A stretch of 38,699 bases of DNA from Candidatus Paraburkholderia schumanniana. GTDB taxonomy: Bacteria > Pseudomonadota > Gammaproteobacteria > Burkholderiales > Burkholderiaceae. This document shows positions 29,721-38,699 of this stretch, piece by piece. The translations under genes were made by a program, and so were the position numbers. The number at the start of each line of letters is the position of its first letter. The stretch's first letter is position 1. The notes under the pieces are model-generated. The model was not told the origin of the DNA. It saw only the letters and a program-made list of their open reading frames with translations, and ran no database searches. The stretch covers positions 1 through 38,699 of the forward strand of contig LFJH01000005.1 of NCBI GenBank assembly GCA_001189335.2, in the 5' to 3' direction.

Positions 29721-30752
29721 ATGACCATCCACTTTCCGAGCGCCGCGCAGATCGACGAAACAGCGGCCCTGCTCGATGAAGGCGAGCTCGTCGCGTTTCC
29801 GACCGAGACGGTCTATGGGCTCGGCGGCGACGCCGAGAATCCCGACGCCATCGCGCGCATCTATGCCGCGAAAGGGCGGCCGGCGAACCATCCGGTGATC
29901 GTGCATCTCGCGCCCGAGGCGGATCCGGGCTACTGGGTGCGCGAGCTGTCGGCCGATGCGCAAAAGCTCATCGATGTGTTCTGGCCCGGTCCCCTGACGC
30001 TGATTCTCAAGCGCGCGGCGTACATTCCGGCAGCGGTGAGCGGCGGGCAGGACTCGGTGGGCGTGCGCTGTCCGTCGCATCCGGTCGCGCAGCAGCTGTT
30101 GTCGGCGTTTCACCGGCGGCGTCTCGGCACCGGGAAGCAGGGCGGTGTCGCGGGGCCATCGGCGAACCGCTTCGGCCATGTCAGCCCGACGACCGCGCAG
30201 CATGTGCGCGACGAATTCGGCAGCGCCGTGCATGTGCTCGATGGTGGCGCGGCCGAGGTCGGCATCGAATCGACGATTCTGGATTTGTCGCGCGGGTTTC
30301 CCGCGTTGTTGAGGCCGGGGCACGTGAGTCCGCAGCAAATCGCGGACGTGATCGGCGTCGCACCGCGTCTGCCCGATGGGTCGGACGCAACGACGCCGCG
30401 TGCCTCGGGCACGCTGAAGGCGCATTACGCGCCACGCACGCCGCTCGCCTTGCTGCCGTTCGAGGCGATTGCGCCGCTGATCGCGGCGCAGAACCGGTCG
30501 AGCGGGAAGAAGATCGCGCTGGTCGCGCGGGCGTCGAGCGCGGGCGAGTGGGCGCATACGGCGAGCGTGCATTTCGTCGCCGCGCCGGAGGATCCGCAGA
30601 GTTATGCACGGGATCTTTATGGCCTGCTGCGCGCGCTGGATCGGGCGAACGTGGAGCGGATCCTGATCGAGAAGCTGCCGGAGACGGCGGAGTGGATCGC
30701 GGTGAACGACCGGCTTGGACGGGCGGCGGCGGCGTTCGAAGCGGATGCCTGA
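29721..30752 (+). CDS. tsaC: Threonylcarbamoyl-AMP synthase (TsaC/Sua5 family)
   Basis: Makes threonylcarbamoyl-AMP from threonine, bicarbonate and ATP for the t6A modification of tRNAs that read ANN codons; essential in most bacteria. The 343-residue protein is of the two-domain Sua5 type: the YrdC domain (AFPTETVYGLGGDAEN, IYAAKGRPANHPVIVHL, AGPSANRFGHVSPT) and a C-terminal domain (GTLKAHYAPRTPLALLP). Intact. It closes the purine block and ends before a bidirectional terminator. Confidence 0.94.
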   Translation: MTIHFPSAAQIDETAALLDEGELVAFPTETVYGLGGDAENPDAIARIYAAKGRPANHPVIVHLAPEADPGYWVRELSADAQKLIDVFWPGPLTLILKRAAYIPAAVSGGQDSVGVRCPSHPVAQQLLSAFHRRRLGTGKQGGVAGPSANRFGHVSPTTAQHVRDEFGSAVHVLDGGAAEVGIESTILDLSRGFPALLRPGHVSPQQIADVIGVAPRLPDGSDATTPRASGTLKAHYAPRTPLALLPFEAIAPLIAAQNRSSGKKIALVARASSAGEWAHTASVHFVAAPEDPQSYARDLYGLLRALDRANVERILIEKLPETAEWIAVNDRLGRAAAAFEADA

Positions 30753-30788
30753 TCCGTCACTCTTCGTTGTCTGGAAGCACCAAAACAA

Positions 30789-30826
30789 AACCGCCCGGTC
30801 GATTTCGACCGGGCGGTTTGCTTTCG
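30789..30826 (+). terminator. Bidirectional terminator between convergent genes
   Basis: A perfect 13-bp stem (AACCGCCCGGTCG with CGACCGGGCGGTT) around an ATTT loop, flanked by A-rich sequence on the left and T-rich on the right. It can stop transcription of tsaC (plus) and of the esterase pseudogene (minus). Confidence 0.88.
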
Positions 30827-30850
30827 AGAGAACCGACTAATGCGACGCGC

Positions 30851-31965
30851 TTACTTGCCCAACCCCGTCTTCGCAACCGCCTGCTCTGCCTGCTGCGCAT
30901 AGAGCGCATGCAGATGCGTCGTCGGATGGAGCGTATCGGCGAACATGTATGTCTGATCCGCGCCCGGGACGGTCAGGGTCTCAGGCGAGCAGAAAAGCGA
31001 AGTGGCGAAAGCCTGCGGATTGGTCTCGCCGAACTTCTGTGCCGCCGCGGCCATGGCCTGCAGGTTGCACGCCGTGCCCGTGTTCGACACCGTGAAGCCG
31101 TACTGTCCGAAGTTCGCCGTGATGGCGGCGAACGGCGTCGCGATGTCCAGAACGATCACCTTCGAGATCACGCCGAATTCGGTCAGCTTTGCGGTGAGCG
31201 TGGCGTTGAACAACTGCGACACCTGCTTCATCTGCGCGCGCACGGCGGCACTGCTTGCTCATCATGCCCTGCGGCGTCATGCTGATGTCCGGCACATTCG
31301 ATACCAGCACGTGCGTCGCGCCGTTCTGCACGATCGAGGCGACGATGCCGGCGAGTTAACCGGCCGCTGTCGCGATCGCGCCGCCGGCGTCGGTTGGCGC
31401 CAGCTTTCCTGCCTGTACGGCCTGCAGGTTGTACAGAATATCGTTCGCGCCGCCACCGACCAGCACGAGCTGTCCCGCATTGAAGCTGCCGTGTGCGGCG
31501 AGATAGTTCTTTACCTGCTGGGCGACGGGCACCGTCAGCGCGCCCTGATAGTTCGCGGGATCATTCGAGACGTGGTTGATGCCGATCGGATTGGTCACGA
31601 GCGCGCCGCCCTGCGCGTAGCCCGGGCCCGATTGCGTCGCGGGCGCCACGCCGAAGCCGCCGGTCATCGCGGGCGTCAGCGTGTCGCCGTAATAAATACT
31701 GTGCGACATCCTGCACCCAGACCTGACCCGGATTCGTCGTGAAGCGCCCGCCGCCGAAGTTCGCCGCGGCGACCGGCGCGTAGGTGCCGACATCCGAGAG
31801 GCTGTCGCCGAAGGACACGACTTGTAGCTTGACGCCGCCCGGCGGCGTGGAATTGTTGTCATCACTGCCGCCGCCGCATGCTGCGAGCAGGGCGAATGTG
31901 GCGCCGACCGTGGCGACCTGGACAAAGCGTACCAGGGCGGCGCGCGTCGAGCGTTGCTTCTTCAT
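30851..31965 (-). pseudogene. SGNH/GDSL-family lipoprotein esterase, broken
   Basis: The start at 31965 (MKKQRSTRAAL) leads a lipoprotein-type signal (FALLAACGGGSD) and then the block I motif VVSFGDSLSDVGTY with the catalytic Ser. A frameshift near 31710 moves homology to another frame (YYGDTLTPAMTGGFG, block III-like GGGANDILYNLQ). A TAA at 31356-31358 interrupts ATAAG-stop-LAGIVA. A further shift near 31240-31260 leads to MKQVSQLFNATLTAKLTEFG and the catalytic Asp-His block DTLHPTTHLH. At least three lesions. The ancestor was probably an outer-membrane or secreted esterase; substrate unknown. Confidence 0.88.
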
Positions 31966-32236
31966 GGACCTCGTCTCCGTTATTCCGTGTTTTCTAGTTC
32001 GATTGCGGCGTTCAGCCTGTTCCCGGTCGTCACGCCGCGCCACTGCGAGTTTAAGCGATGCGGCACACCCGCCCGCCTGTGGGACCGATACGATCACGCG
32101 CGGCTACGGCCGAGTGCCGTGCCCGACAGCGTACACGGCGTGTGTGTCATTCCGGATGCGACATCGTAGAAGAAATCTTCGGTCGAATCCGGTCTCCCTG
32201 CCCGCGAGCCGCCTGTCCGCGCCGTGCCCGACGCGT
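31966..32236. other. Gene-free spacer between esterase pseudogene and dacB
   Basis: Holds the presumed promoter region of the esterase (minus). I see no gene, clear promoter or terminator. Confidence 0.4.
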
Positions 32237-33841
32237 TCAGTCAGCCGCGCCCGGCTTGCGTGCGCCTTCGTAGACCCATTCGAGCAGCGCGTCGTGCGCG
32301 GCGCGCGCAGCCTCGGCGCGCGGATCGTTGATGAAGCTCACGACCACGTAGCTCTCGCCGTTCGCCGCGCCGACATAGCCCGCGATCGCGCGCACGTCGC
32401 GCAGCGTGCCGGTCTTGATGTGCGCATTGCCGAGCGCGCCGGCGTTGGTGAGACGGTTGCACATGGTGCCGTCGACGCCCGCGATGGGCAGCGACTCCAC
32501 GAACACCTGCGCGACCGGGCTCGCGTTCGCGACCAGCAGCAGATCGGCGAGCGAGGCCGCCGAGATGTGCTCGTCGCGCGAGAGGTCCGAGCCGTTGTCG
32601 AGTGTGAGGCCGCTCATCGGCAGGGCGCTGCGGCGCAGAAAAGCCTGGATGGACTGTGCCGATTTCTCGGTCGTCGCCGGCGGCTTCAATTGCGCCGCGC
32701 CGATCGTGAGGAACAGGTTGCGGGCCATCACGTTGTTGCTGAACTTGTTGATGTCGCGAACGACGTCCGACAGCACCGGACTCCGGTGCGTCCTGACGAG
32801 CCGCGCGTTCGAAGGCGTCGGGCCTTCGCGCGTCGTGCCCTGGAACGTACCGCCCGCCTGCTTCCACAGCGCGAGGAAGCCGCCCGCGAAGAAGGTGGAA
32901 TGATCGAGGGCGGCGACGTTGACGGTGCGCGAGCCGCAGCGCAGCGGATAGTCGCCGATGAACGACGCCTGCACGAAGCCGCCCTGCGTCTGCGCGACGG
33001 AGGGCGATGCCGCCTGCAGCGAGCCCACGCACGCGCCCCGCGTGACGCGTAGTTCGTTGTCGATCCGGAGTTGCGCGAGTTGCGGCAGCACGTCGATGGC
33101 GACCTGCCCGTCGGCGCCCGGCGTCAGCGTGAACGACAGCGACTTGAACGCGTAGAGCAGCGGGTCCGGGCCGACGTTGTAGGGCGCCGAGTCGTCGTCG
33201 AAGACGGGGAGATCGCGCGTGGAGACATCGAAGTGGCGCTTGTCGAGCACGAGCGCGCCATCGATGCCCGTGATGCCGTTCTCGCGGATCTGGTCGACGA
33301 GATCGATCAGCTCTTCCGGCACGAGCTTCGGATCGCCGGTGCCCTGAATGTACAGATTGCCGTGCAGCACGCCTTGCGCGTCGAGTTCGCCGTCGACGTA
33401 GGCGGTCGTCTTCCAGCGATAGTCGGGGCCGAGCATCGATAGCCCCGCGTACGTGGTGACGAGCTTCATCGTCGAGGCGGGCAGCATCGGTTCGTTCGCG
33501 TTGATCGCGATGAGCGGCACCGGCGCGCCGATGCGCTGTACGACGACGCTCATCGACGAAAGCGGCACGTGCGCGCGGGCGAGCGCCGCCACCACCGATG
33601 CGGGCAGCGGACCGGCGGGCAGCTGCGCCTTCGCAGCATGCTCGGCCTTTGCGCCCCTGGCCGCGTGCCTGGCCTTTGCGCCGCCTCTTGCCGCGCGTTC
33701 CGGCGCCTGCGTCTGGGATTCGGCTTTCGTGCCGCCGCGCGCGTGGGCGTCGGGCACGGAGCCGAGCGTTGCGCAGGCGAGAAGCGCGGCGAGCGCGAAC
33801 GAGGAAAGACGGCGGGACACGGATGAAAATGCGGGCGGCAT
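32237..33841 (-). CDS. dacB: D-alanyl-D-alanine carboxypeptidase/endopeptidase (PBP4 family)
   Basis: Periplasmic class C penicillin-binding protein (534 residues) that trims and cleaves peptidoglycan peptides. It starts at ATG 33841 (MPPAFSSVSRRL) with a signal peptide ending near AHA, then a Lys/Ala-rich stretch (about 38-75), and the three active-site motifs: Ser-Thr-Met-Lys at 123-126 (LPASTMKLV), SNN in FSNNVMARN and KTG in HIKTGTL. The frame continues upstream to 33907 but the added residues precede the signal peptide. Intact, unlike the esterase gene downstream. Confidence 0.94.
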   Translation of the reverse strand: MPPAFSSVSRRLSSFALAALLACATLGSVPDAHARGGTKAESQTQAPERAARGGAKARHAARGAKAEHAAKAQLPAGPLPASVVAALARAHVPLSSMSVVVQRIGAPVPLIAINANEPMLPASTMKLVTTYAGLSMLGPDYRWKTTAYVDGELDAQGVLHGNLYIQGTGDPKLVPEELIDLVDQIRENGITGIDGALVLDKRHFDVSTRDLPVFDDDSAPYNVGPDPLLYAFKSLSFTLTPGADGQVAIDVLPQLAQLRIDNELRVTRGACVGSLQAASPSVAQTQGGFVQASFIGDYPLRCGSRTVNVAALDHSTFFAGGFLALWKQAGGTFQGTTREGPTPSNARLVRTHRSPVLSDVVRDINKFSNNVMARNLFLTIGAAQLKPPATTEKSAQSIQAFLRRSALPMSGLTLDNGSDLSRDEHISAASLADLLLVANASPVAQVFVESLPIAGVDGTMCNRLTNAGALGNAHIKTGTLRDVRAIAGYVGAANGESYVVVSFINDPRAEAARAAHDALLEWVYEGARKPGAAD

Positions 33842-34020
33842 GGACGAACGAATGTTCCGGAGCGGGTTTGCGGGCGGCGGTGCGCGCGAAGCGGCTATTG
33901 TAGACAAGCTGGCTTGCGGAAATCGTACGAAATCGAAATCCTTCCGGCGCGATGCGGCTTGCGCGCGACACGTCGTCGTTCTTTCCGTCCTCGCGACGGC
34001 GCTGGCGCGCGGCCCGCGCG

Positions 34021-34037
34021 GTTAAGACCCGTTTAAG
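34021..34037 (+). promoter_or_regulatory. PmrA/QseB-type direct-repeat box
   Basis: GTTAAG (34021-34026), five bases, then TTTAAG (34032-34037): the known PmrA box pattern of two TTAA-containing half-sites with an 11-bp period. It lies on the -35 side of a TATAAT at 34059-34064 and upstream of a PmrA/QseB-like regulator gene, so it probably serves autoregulation. Confidence 0.65.
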
Positions 34038-34058
34038 CCTGTGGCGGGGCCGCGCGGC

Positions 34059-34064
34059 TATAAT
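34059..34064 (+). promoter_or_regulatory. -10 element of the two-component operon
   Basis: A perfect TATAAT, 82 bp upstream of the regulator start, with the PmrA-type box overlapping where the -35 would be. No consensus -35 is seen, which fits an activator-dependent promoter. Confidence 0.6.
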
Positions 34065-34145
34065 GAATTGTGGCCCGTGGCGGCTGTTTGCGCCTGCCTG
34101 AGGCATTGCTTCATGCAATCACCGTAACCACGAACAGAATGTGCC

Positions 34146-34808
34146 ATGCGAATCCTGCTTGTCGAAGATGACCGGATGATCGCCGAAGGCGTGCGCCGCG
34201 CGCTGCGCGCCGACGGCTTCGCAGTCGACTGGGTGCAGGATGGCGAGGCCGCGCTCACGGCTGTTTCCGGGGAGCCCTACGACCTGATGTTGCTCGATCT
34301 CGGCCTGCCCAAGCGCGACGGCCTCGACGTGCTGAAGACGCTGCGCGCGCGGGGCAACGCACTGCCGGTGCTGGTCGTGACGGCGCGCGACGCCATCGCG
34401 GATCGCGTGAAGGGCCTCGACGCCGGCGCCGACGACTATCTCGTCAAGCCCTTCGACCTCGACGAGCTCGGCGCGCGCATGCGCGCGCTCATCCGCCGTC
34501 ACGCGGGGCGCGGCGAATCGCTCGTGCGGCATGGCGAACTGACGCTCGATCCGGTCGGGCATCAGGTCACGCTCGCGGGCAATCCCGTATCGCTGTCGGC
34601 GCGCGAATTCGCGCTGCTCGAAGCGCTGATGGCGCGGCCCGGCGCCGTGCTCTCGAAGAGCCAGCTTGAAGAGAAGATCTACGGCTGGGGCGAGGAAATC
34701 GGCAGCAACACGGTCGAGGTGTATATCCATTCGCTGAGGAAAAAGCTCGGCGCCGACCTCATCCGCAACGTGCGCGGCCTCGGCTACATGGTCGCGAAGA
34801 AAGCCTGA
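34146..34808 (+). CDS. OmpR-family response regulator, QseB/PmrA-like
   Basis: A 220-residue regulator with receiver domain (acidic residues 8-9, phospho-acceptor Asp51 in LLDLGLP, Lys101 in LVKPFDL) and a winged-helix DNA-binding domain (AREFALLEALMARPG, NTVEVYIHSLRKKLG, NVRGLGYMVAK). It shares one-base overlap (TGATG) with the kinase gene that follows. Sequence alone does not tell QseB from PmrA or related systems; the upstream box supports a PmrA/QseB-type binding site. Intact, as is its kinase, in contrast with the pair next to recA. Confidence 0.92.
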   Translation: MRILLVEDDRMIAEGVRRALRADGFAVDWVQDGEAALTAVSGEPYDLMLLDLGLPKRDGLDVLKTLRARGNALPVLVVTARDAIADRVKGLDAGADDYLVKPFDLDELGARMRALIRRHAGRGESLVRHGELTLDPVGHQVTLAGNPVSLSAREFALLEALMARPGAVLSKSQLEEKIYGWGEEIGSNTVEVYIHSLRKKLGADLIRNVRGLGYMVAKKA

Positions 34809-36106
34809 TGCGGTCGATCCGCCGCACGCTGCTCATCTGGCTGCTCGCGCTCGTCATCGTCGGCGTGGGGTTTGCGGGCTGGCTGATCTACCGGCAGGCG
34901 CTCGCGGAAGCCAACGAACTCTTCGATTACCAGCTTCAGCAGATCGCGGCGGCGCTCCCCTCGGAGCCGTTTTCGTCGGTGCTCAGCTCGCGCAGCGAGA
35001 GCGACGAGGGCGTCGTCATCCAAATCTGGAATCGCAACGGCGTGCTGATGTATTACTCGCATCCGCGCGTGTCGCTGGCTCCCCATGCGGAACTCGGCTT
35101 TTCCACCGAAATGACGCCGCGCGGCGAGTGGCGCGTGTACAGCGCCATCGTCGGCGACAACGTCGTGCAGCTCGCGCAGCCGCTGTCGATCCGCAACCGC
35201 GTCGCGGCGGGCGTCGCGTGGCGCACGTTGTGGCCGCTCGTGCTGCTGCCGCTGCTCGGGCTCGCGATCTGGGTGATCGTCGGACGCGGGCTCGCGCCCT
35301 TGCGGCGCGTGACGCATGCGCTCGACACGCGCCATCCCGAGGCGCTCGACCCGCTTTCCGATCAACGTCTGCCGCACGAGGTGCGGCCGGTCGTGCGCGC
35401 GCTCAATGCGCTGCTCTCGCGTCTGTCGGCGGCGCTCGATACGCAGAAGGCCTTCGTCGCCGATGCTGCGCACGAGCTGCGCACGCCGCTCGCGGCCGTG
35501 CAGATCCAGGCGCAGCTCGTCGCGCGCGCACGGGACGACGATACGCGGCGCGAGGCGCTCAGAGACTTGCACGAAGGCATCGCGCGCGCGACGCGGCTCG
35601 CCGAGCAACTGCTCGCGCTCGCCCGATCGGAGCCGGATGGCAAGGGCATCGAGGCGCAGGTCGACCTGTGTGAGTTGCTGGAAGAATGCGTGCGCGGCTA
35701 CGTTCTGGTGGCGCAGGAACGCGGCGTCGATCTCGGCATCGAGGCGAGCGAGCCCGCGACGGTCAGGGGCGATCCGGATTCGCTTCGCGTGATGTTCAAC
35801 AATCTCATCGACAATGCGACGAAATACACGCCCCGGGGCGGGCGAGTGGACGTGTGCCTGAAAGTGGACGATGGTCGTCCGCTCGTCGAGATCTCGGACA
35901 CCGGGCCGGGCATTCCGGCCGAAGAGCGCGAGCGCGTGTTCGACCGGTTCTATCGCGTCGGGGAGGGCGCGAACCGCGCGCGCACCGATGTCGCGAGCAG
36001 CGGACTGGGGCTCGCCATCGTGCGTAGAATCACGGATCAGCATGGCACGAAGGTGGTGCTCGGGCAATCGGCGGCTGGCGGATTGAAAGTGTCGATTCGG
36101 TTCTAG
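34808..36106 (+). CDS. Sensor histidine kinase, QseC-like
   Basis: A 432-residue membrane kinase: N-terminal membrane segment (LIWLLALVIVGVGFAGWLIY), a periplasmic sensor domain (about 30-140), a second membrane segment (LWPLVLLPLLGLAIWVIVG), HAMP (about 160-215), the phospho-acceptor His222 in FVADAAHELRTPL, N-box NNLIDNATKYTP (331-342), DTGPGIP (364-370) and GLGLAIV (about 399-405). All motifs are in one frame. Signals sensed by such kinases range from metals to catecholamines; which applies here cannot be told. Confidence 0.92.
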   Translation: MRSIRRTLLIWLLALVIVGVGFAGWLIYRQALAEANELFDYQLQQIAAALPSEPFSSVLSSRSESDEGVVIQIWNRNGVLMYYSHPRVSLAPHAELGFSTEMTPRGEWRVYSAIVGDNVVQLAQPLSIRNRVAAGVAWRTLWPLVLLPLLGLAIWVIVGRGLAPLRRVTHALDTRHPEALDPLSDQRLPHEVRPVVRALNALLSRLSAALDTQKAFVADAAHELRTPLAAVQIQAQLVARARDDDTRREALRDLHEGIARATRLAEQLLALARSEPDGKGIEAQVDLCELLEECVRGYVLVAQERGVDLGIEASEPATVRGDPDSLRVMFNNLIDNATKYTPRGGRVDVCLKVDDGRPLVEISDTGPGIPAEERERVFDRFYRVGEGANRARTDVASSGLGLAIVRRITDQHGTKVVLGQSAAGGLKVSIRF

Positions 36107-36244
36107 GCCGAATCGTTGCCGGCCGGAGGCGGGATGTTTCGTCTGCCTGATTTAGTTAGTTTTACTACTTTTAAGAGTTAACAGTCTGGTTCGGCACTTC
36201 GCGGCATCGTAGCATTTGTAGACTCAACTATTTAGGATAACAAA

Positions 36245-38220
36245 ATGAGTATCATGTGCCGATCCGCTCGACTCAAATCAGTTCGATCCAAAGCCGTAAC
36301 CACGGGTAGTGTCACGAGGGAGGACGCCGTCGCGCGCAATTGGAAGTCGAGCCGCCTGAGGTTGATCAGGCATGGCGCGTTCTGGGCATGCGCGGCAACA
36401 TTTCTTCTTCCAGGCGCGGCCTGGGCTGACATTTGCGTGAACGAGGGCGTGCACCAATACAATTACATATCGATAGGCCCGTTGGCAATTGTTCGGACTG
36501 GACCGCCGGCGACATCATCGGTGACATGCCCAGTCAGGGGACATGGACCAGCATCGGTTCTGGCCAAACGCAGATTGTGGCTTCCACGACCAAGAAAACG
36601 CTGGCCTTCAGTGTGAGCAGCGCCGGGAATGTGGCAACGATGACCGATAGCGTCAATGGTGGCGTGCTGCTCTCCGGTATTGCTGCCGGTGTCAGAGCCA
36701 GAGACGCCGTCAACATGAGCCAGCTTGCGCCGGTAGTGGCCGCGTTGGGCGGCGGGGCCTCGCTCAACAACACGACCGGCGCCGTCACGGGTCCCACGTT
36801 CCCGCTGGCCAACGCAAACGGTATCGCCGGCACCACCGGCGCGGCAACGGACGTCGGTTCAGGGTTCGGCAAGATCGATACGGCACTGGGCAAGCTGAAT
36901 ACGTCCATATCCGGTAACGCGACGGCGATCGGCGATCTCACGAACCAGCTCAACAACGGCACGATCGGTCTCGTACAGCAGGCGGCGGCAGGCCAGGACT
37001 TGACCGTCGGCAAGAACACCGACGGCGCGGCCGTGAACTTCGCGGACAAGGACGGCGCGGCTCGCAAGCTGAAGAGCGTGGCCGCAGGCGACCTCTCCGA
37101 GTTGAGCACCGATGCCGTCAATGGTTCCCAGTTGTTCGCGACCAACCAGAAAGTGGCCCAGAACACGGCCGACATCACTACCATCAACACCCAGATCAAC
37201 AATGGTTCAGTCGGTCTAGTGCGACAGGACGCGACCACGCGTGTCATTACAGTAGCGAAGAACGCGGACGGCACGGTCGTCGATATGACGGGCACGCAAG
37301 GCACGCGTACCGTAACGGGGGTGACAGCCGGCCAGCTTTCAACGGAAAGCGTAGAGGCCGTCAACGGTTCACAGCTCTATGCGACGAATCTGAATGTCGC
37401 AAGGAACACGGCGGACATCGCGAACCTGAGCAGCAACGTCGCCCAAAATACCACCGACATCAGCAACATCAACAAAACGATCAATAGCGGCAACGTCGGC
37501 CTGGTTCGTCAGGATGCGAACACACGCACCATTACCGTGGCGAAGGAAAACGACGGCACCGTGGTCGACATGGCGGGCACGCAAGGCGTGCGCACGGTAA
37601 CGGGTGTGGCGGCTGGCGAACTGAGCGCCGACAGCACCGATGCCGTCAACGGCTCACAGCTGTACCAGACGAATCAGTATGTGGCGGATCTCACGCAGCA
37701 GGTCACGAACTTCGCCGGAGGCAATACCGCCGTCGCCTCGCAGAAGATGGACACACCCGCAGTCGCGAGCGGTACCGATTCGACGGCGCTCGGCAATGGT
37801 TCGACCGCTTCCGGAAACAATTCCGTCGCGATCGGCTCACGTTCCGCGTCGCCGACCAGGACAACACGGTTTCGTTTGGCTCGCAAGGCAATGAGCGCCG
37901 GCTGACAAATGTCGCGCCTGGCGTCAATGGCACGGATGCCGTCAATATGAATCAGCTGAACGCGGTTCAGAGCAGCGTCAACACCGTTTCGCGTGAGGCC
38001 TTCGCCGGTGTCGCCGCCGCGATGGCCATGCCGAACCTTACCCCGAGCGCGCCGGGCAAAACAGTCGTCGCGGCGGGTGGGCAATTACAAGGGATACACC
38101 GCGGTCGGTATCGGCGGCACTTATCGCTCGATGAACAGCCACTGGCTTGTGAACGGGGCGGCTGCGTTCACCCCGCATGGTGATACAGGCGTGCGCGGTC
38201 AGGTAGGCTACGAGTTCTGA
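36245..38220 (+). pseudogene. Trimeric autotransporter adhesin (YadA-like), frameshifted
   Basis: The ATG at 36245 opens an extended signal peptide (MSIMCRSARLKSVRSKAV to FLLPGAAWA). A shift near 36476-36484 moves the passenger into another frame (NCSDWTAGDIIGDM). The stalk holds repeat units ending in variants of [12 protein letters not shown] and hydrophobic coiled-coil linkers, then a head-like [19 protein letters not shown] second shift near 37835-37850 leads to [21 protein letters not shown] and [13 protein letters not shown] third (two bases lost near 38075, at VVAAG) precedes the C-terminal beta-barrel anchor ([20 protein letters not shown] to GQVGYEF) ending in Phe. Short for its family even before decay. 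It would have been an outer-membrane adhesin. Confidence 0.88.
36952..37680 (+). repeat. Three diverged stalk repeats in the adhesin pseudogene
   Basis: Units start near 36952, 37198 and 37483 with Asn-Asn/Ser-Gly and VGLVRQDA-like text, then ITVAKxxDGTVVDM, and end near [12 protein letters not shown]. Units 2 and 3 are the most alike. Unit 2 has about 40 extra bases coding an added NTADIANLSS-type coiled-coil turn. Confidence 0.75.
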
Positions 38221-38699
38221 AGGGTTGTTGCCTGAAATCGATGAGTAGGCGAGGGTCTGCGTGGTAGTAGCGAGCCGTGAACGCGCATGACGCAATACAA
38301 GCGTATGGCGTTCACTGGAGCGATACCTCGGCCCTCCCTTCCCCGGCGCAACACGCCTCAGACCCGGCGATCTCCATAGCTGGGCAAGTCAGGTGCGCAA
38401 TAGGCGCTATCACGGGGAGACCGTGTCCGGTCATCGAGGGGCCGCTCCAAGTCGCGATAGTCCACTACTGAAGTGAAGCAGGAGCAGTGGAAGTAACAGT
38501 CAAAGACAGGCCCTCCGCGTAGAGCACGCCCCCTGTTTCTTTGAAAGTTCCGCGCAAGCTTCGATTTTTTAAGAAACATCCCCAAGGGGCGCGCCTCTGC
38601 CCGAAAGGCAGAAACTCTCGTCGGGGCTACACTGAGTGCCGTCGAAGGGAGCGGCCGTTGGCTTTGGGTGAGCCATCCCGTTAAAAAACGTGGTCCAGG
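38221..38699. other. 479 bp at the right edge without a recognised gene
   Basis: Several short frames exist, the longest on the minus strand (38358-38585), but none resembles a known protein and codon use is poor. A small hairpin (CTGCC, CGAAA, GGCAG at about 38596-38610) and a T-run at 38564-38569 are present. This could be degraded coding DNA or the edge of another element beyond the window. Confidence 0.4.

Noticed and set aside
29190-30788. 532-codon minus-strand frame opposite purK and tsaC
   Set aside because: Spans two real genes on the other strand; Arg-rich and without domains.
32241-34118. 625-codon minus-strand frame overlapping dacB
   Set aside because: It is a shadow frame of dacB: Arg-rich, no domain, and the other frame has all PBP4 motifs.
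36952-37680. Direct repeats as a possible CRISPR or VNTR
   Set aside because: They are long, diverged protein-coding stalk repeats of a trimeric autotransporter; no short repeat-spacer pattern.
38358-38585. 75-codon minus-strand ORF near the right edge
   Set aside because: Unusual composition, no recognised motif, no ribosome site; not supported as a gene.

Overview
The window looks like a chromosomal segment of a Burkholderia sensu lato bacterium (Burkholderia, Paraburkholderia or Caballeronia). I judge this from the high GC content, the protein sequences, and a gene order I recognise from that group: response regulator - recA - recX - sucC - sucD, pilin next to a PglL-type ligase, and pgk - pyk - fbaA - purC - purE - purK - tsaC. 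No database search was possible.

Layout. Positions 1-116 hold the end of an IS30-family element that cuts off the 3' end of an MFS transporter gene (117-1588, minus). Next come a broken sensor kinase and its intact response regulator (1820-4138, minus), recA with a LexA box (4304-5491), a decayed recX, a broken DUF2889-type gene, and intact sucC-sucD with a clear terminator. TerC, a broken type IV pilin and an intact O-oligosaccharyltransferase (PglL/Wzy type) follow, then moaC, an M48 metalloprotease ruined by at least six lesions, a conserved gene of unknown function, a broken YheT-like hydrolase, a SnoaL-like protein, waaF, a small zinc-finger protein and ilvE. The plus strand then carries azlC-azlD and the central-carbon and purine block (pgk, a small alanine-rich ORF, pyk, fbaA, purC, purE, purK, tsaC). 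The window ends with a broken SGNH esterase, dacB, an intact QseB/QseC-like pair behind a PmrA-type box, a broken trimeric autotransporter adhesin, and about 480 bp with no recognisable gene.

Main message. About 25 genes are intact and 9 are pseudogenes. Damage is not random: genes for recombination, TCA cycle, glycolysis, purine, LPS core and tRNA modification are all open. Transport, sensing, pilus, adhesion, periplasmic protease and esterase genes carry frameshifts, in-frame stop codons, a small deletion, a 4-bp tandem duplication and an IS truncation. The in-frame stops all fit C-to-T or G-to-A changes at Gln or Trp codons. This is the pattern of recent genome erosion in a host-restricted lineage, such as the Burkholderia/Caballeronia leaf-nodule symbionts; that ecological reading is inference. 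Random sequencing error would also be expected to hit the intact housekeeping genes.

I did not find a clearly novel defence, mobile or biosynthetic system. The items most worth following are the selective decay itself, loss of recX beside an SOS-controlled recA, a response regulator left without its kinase, a glycosyltransferase that outlived its neighbouring pilin, and the PmrA-type box upstream of the second two-component system.
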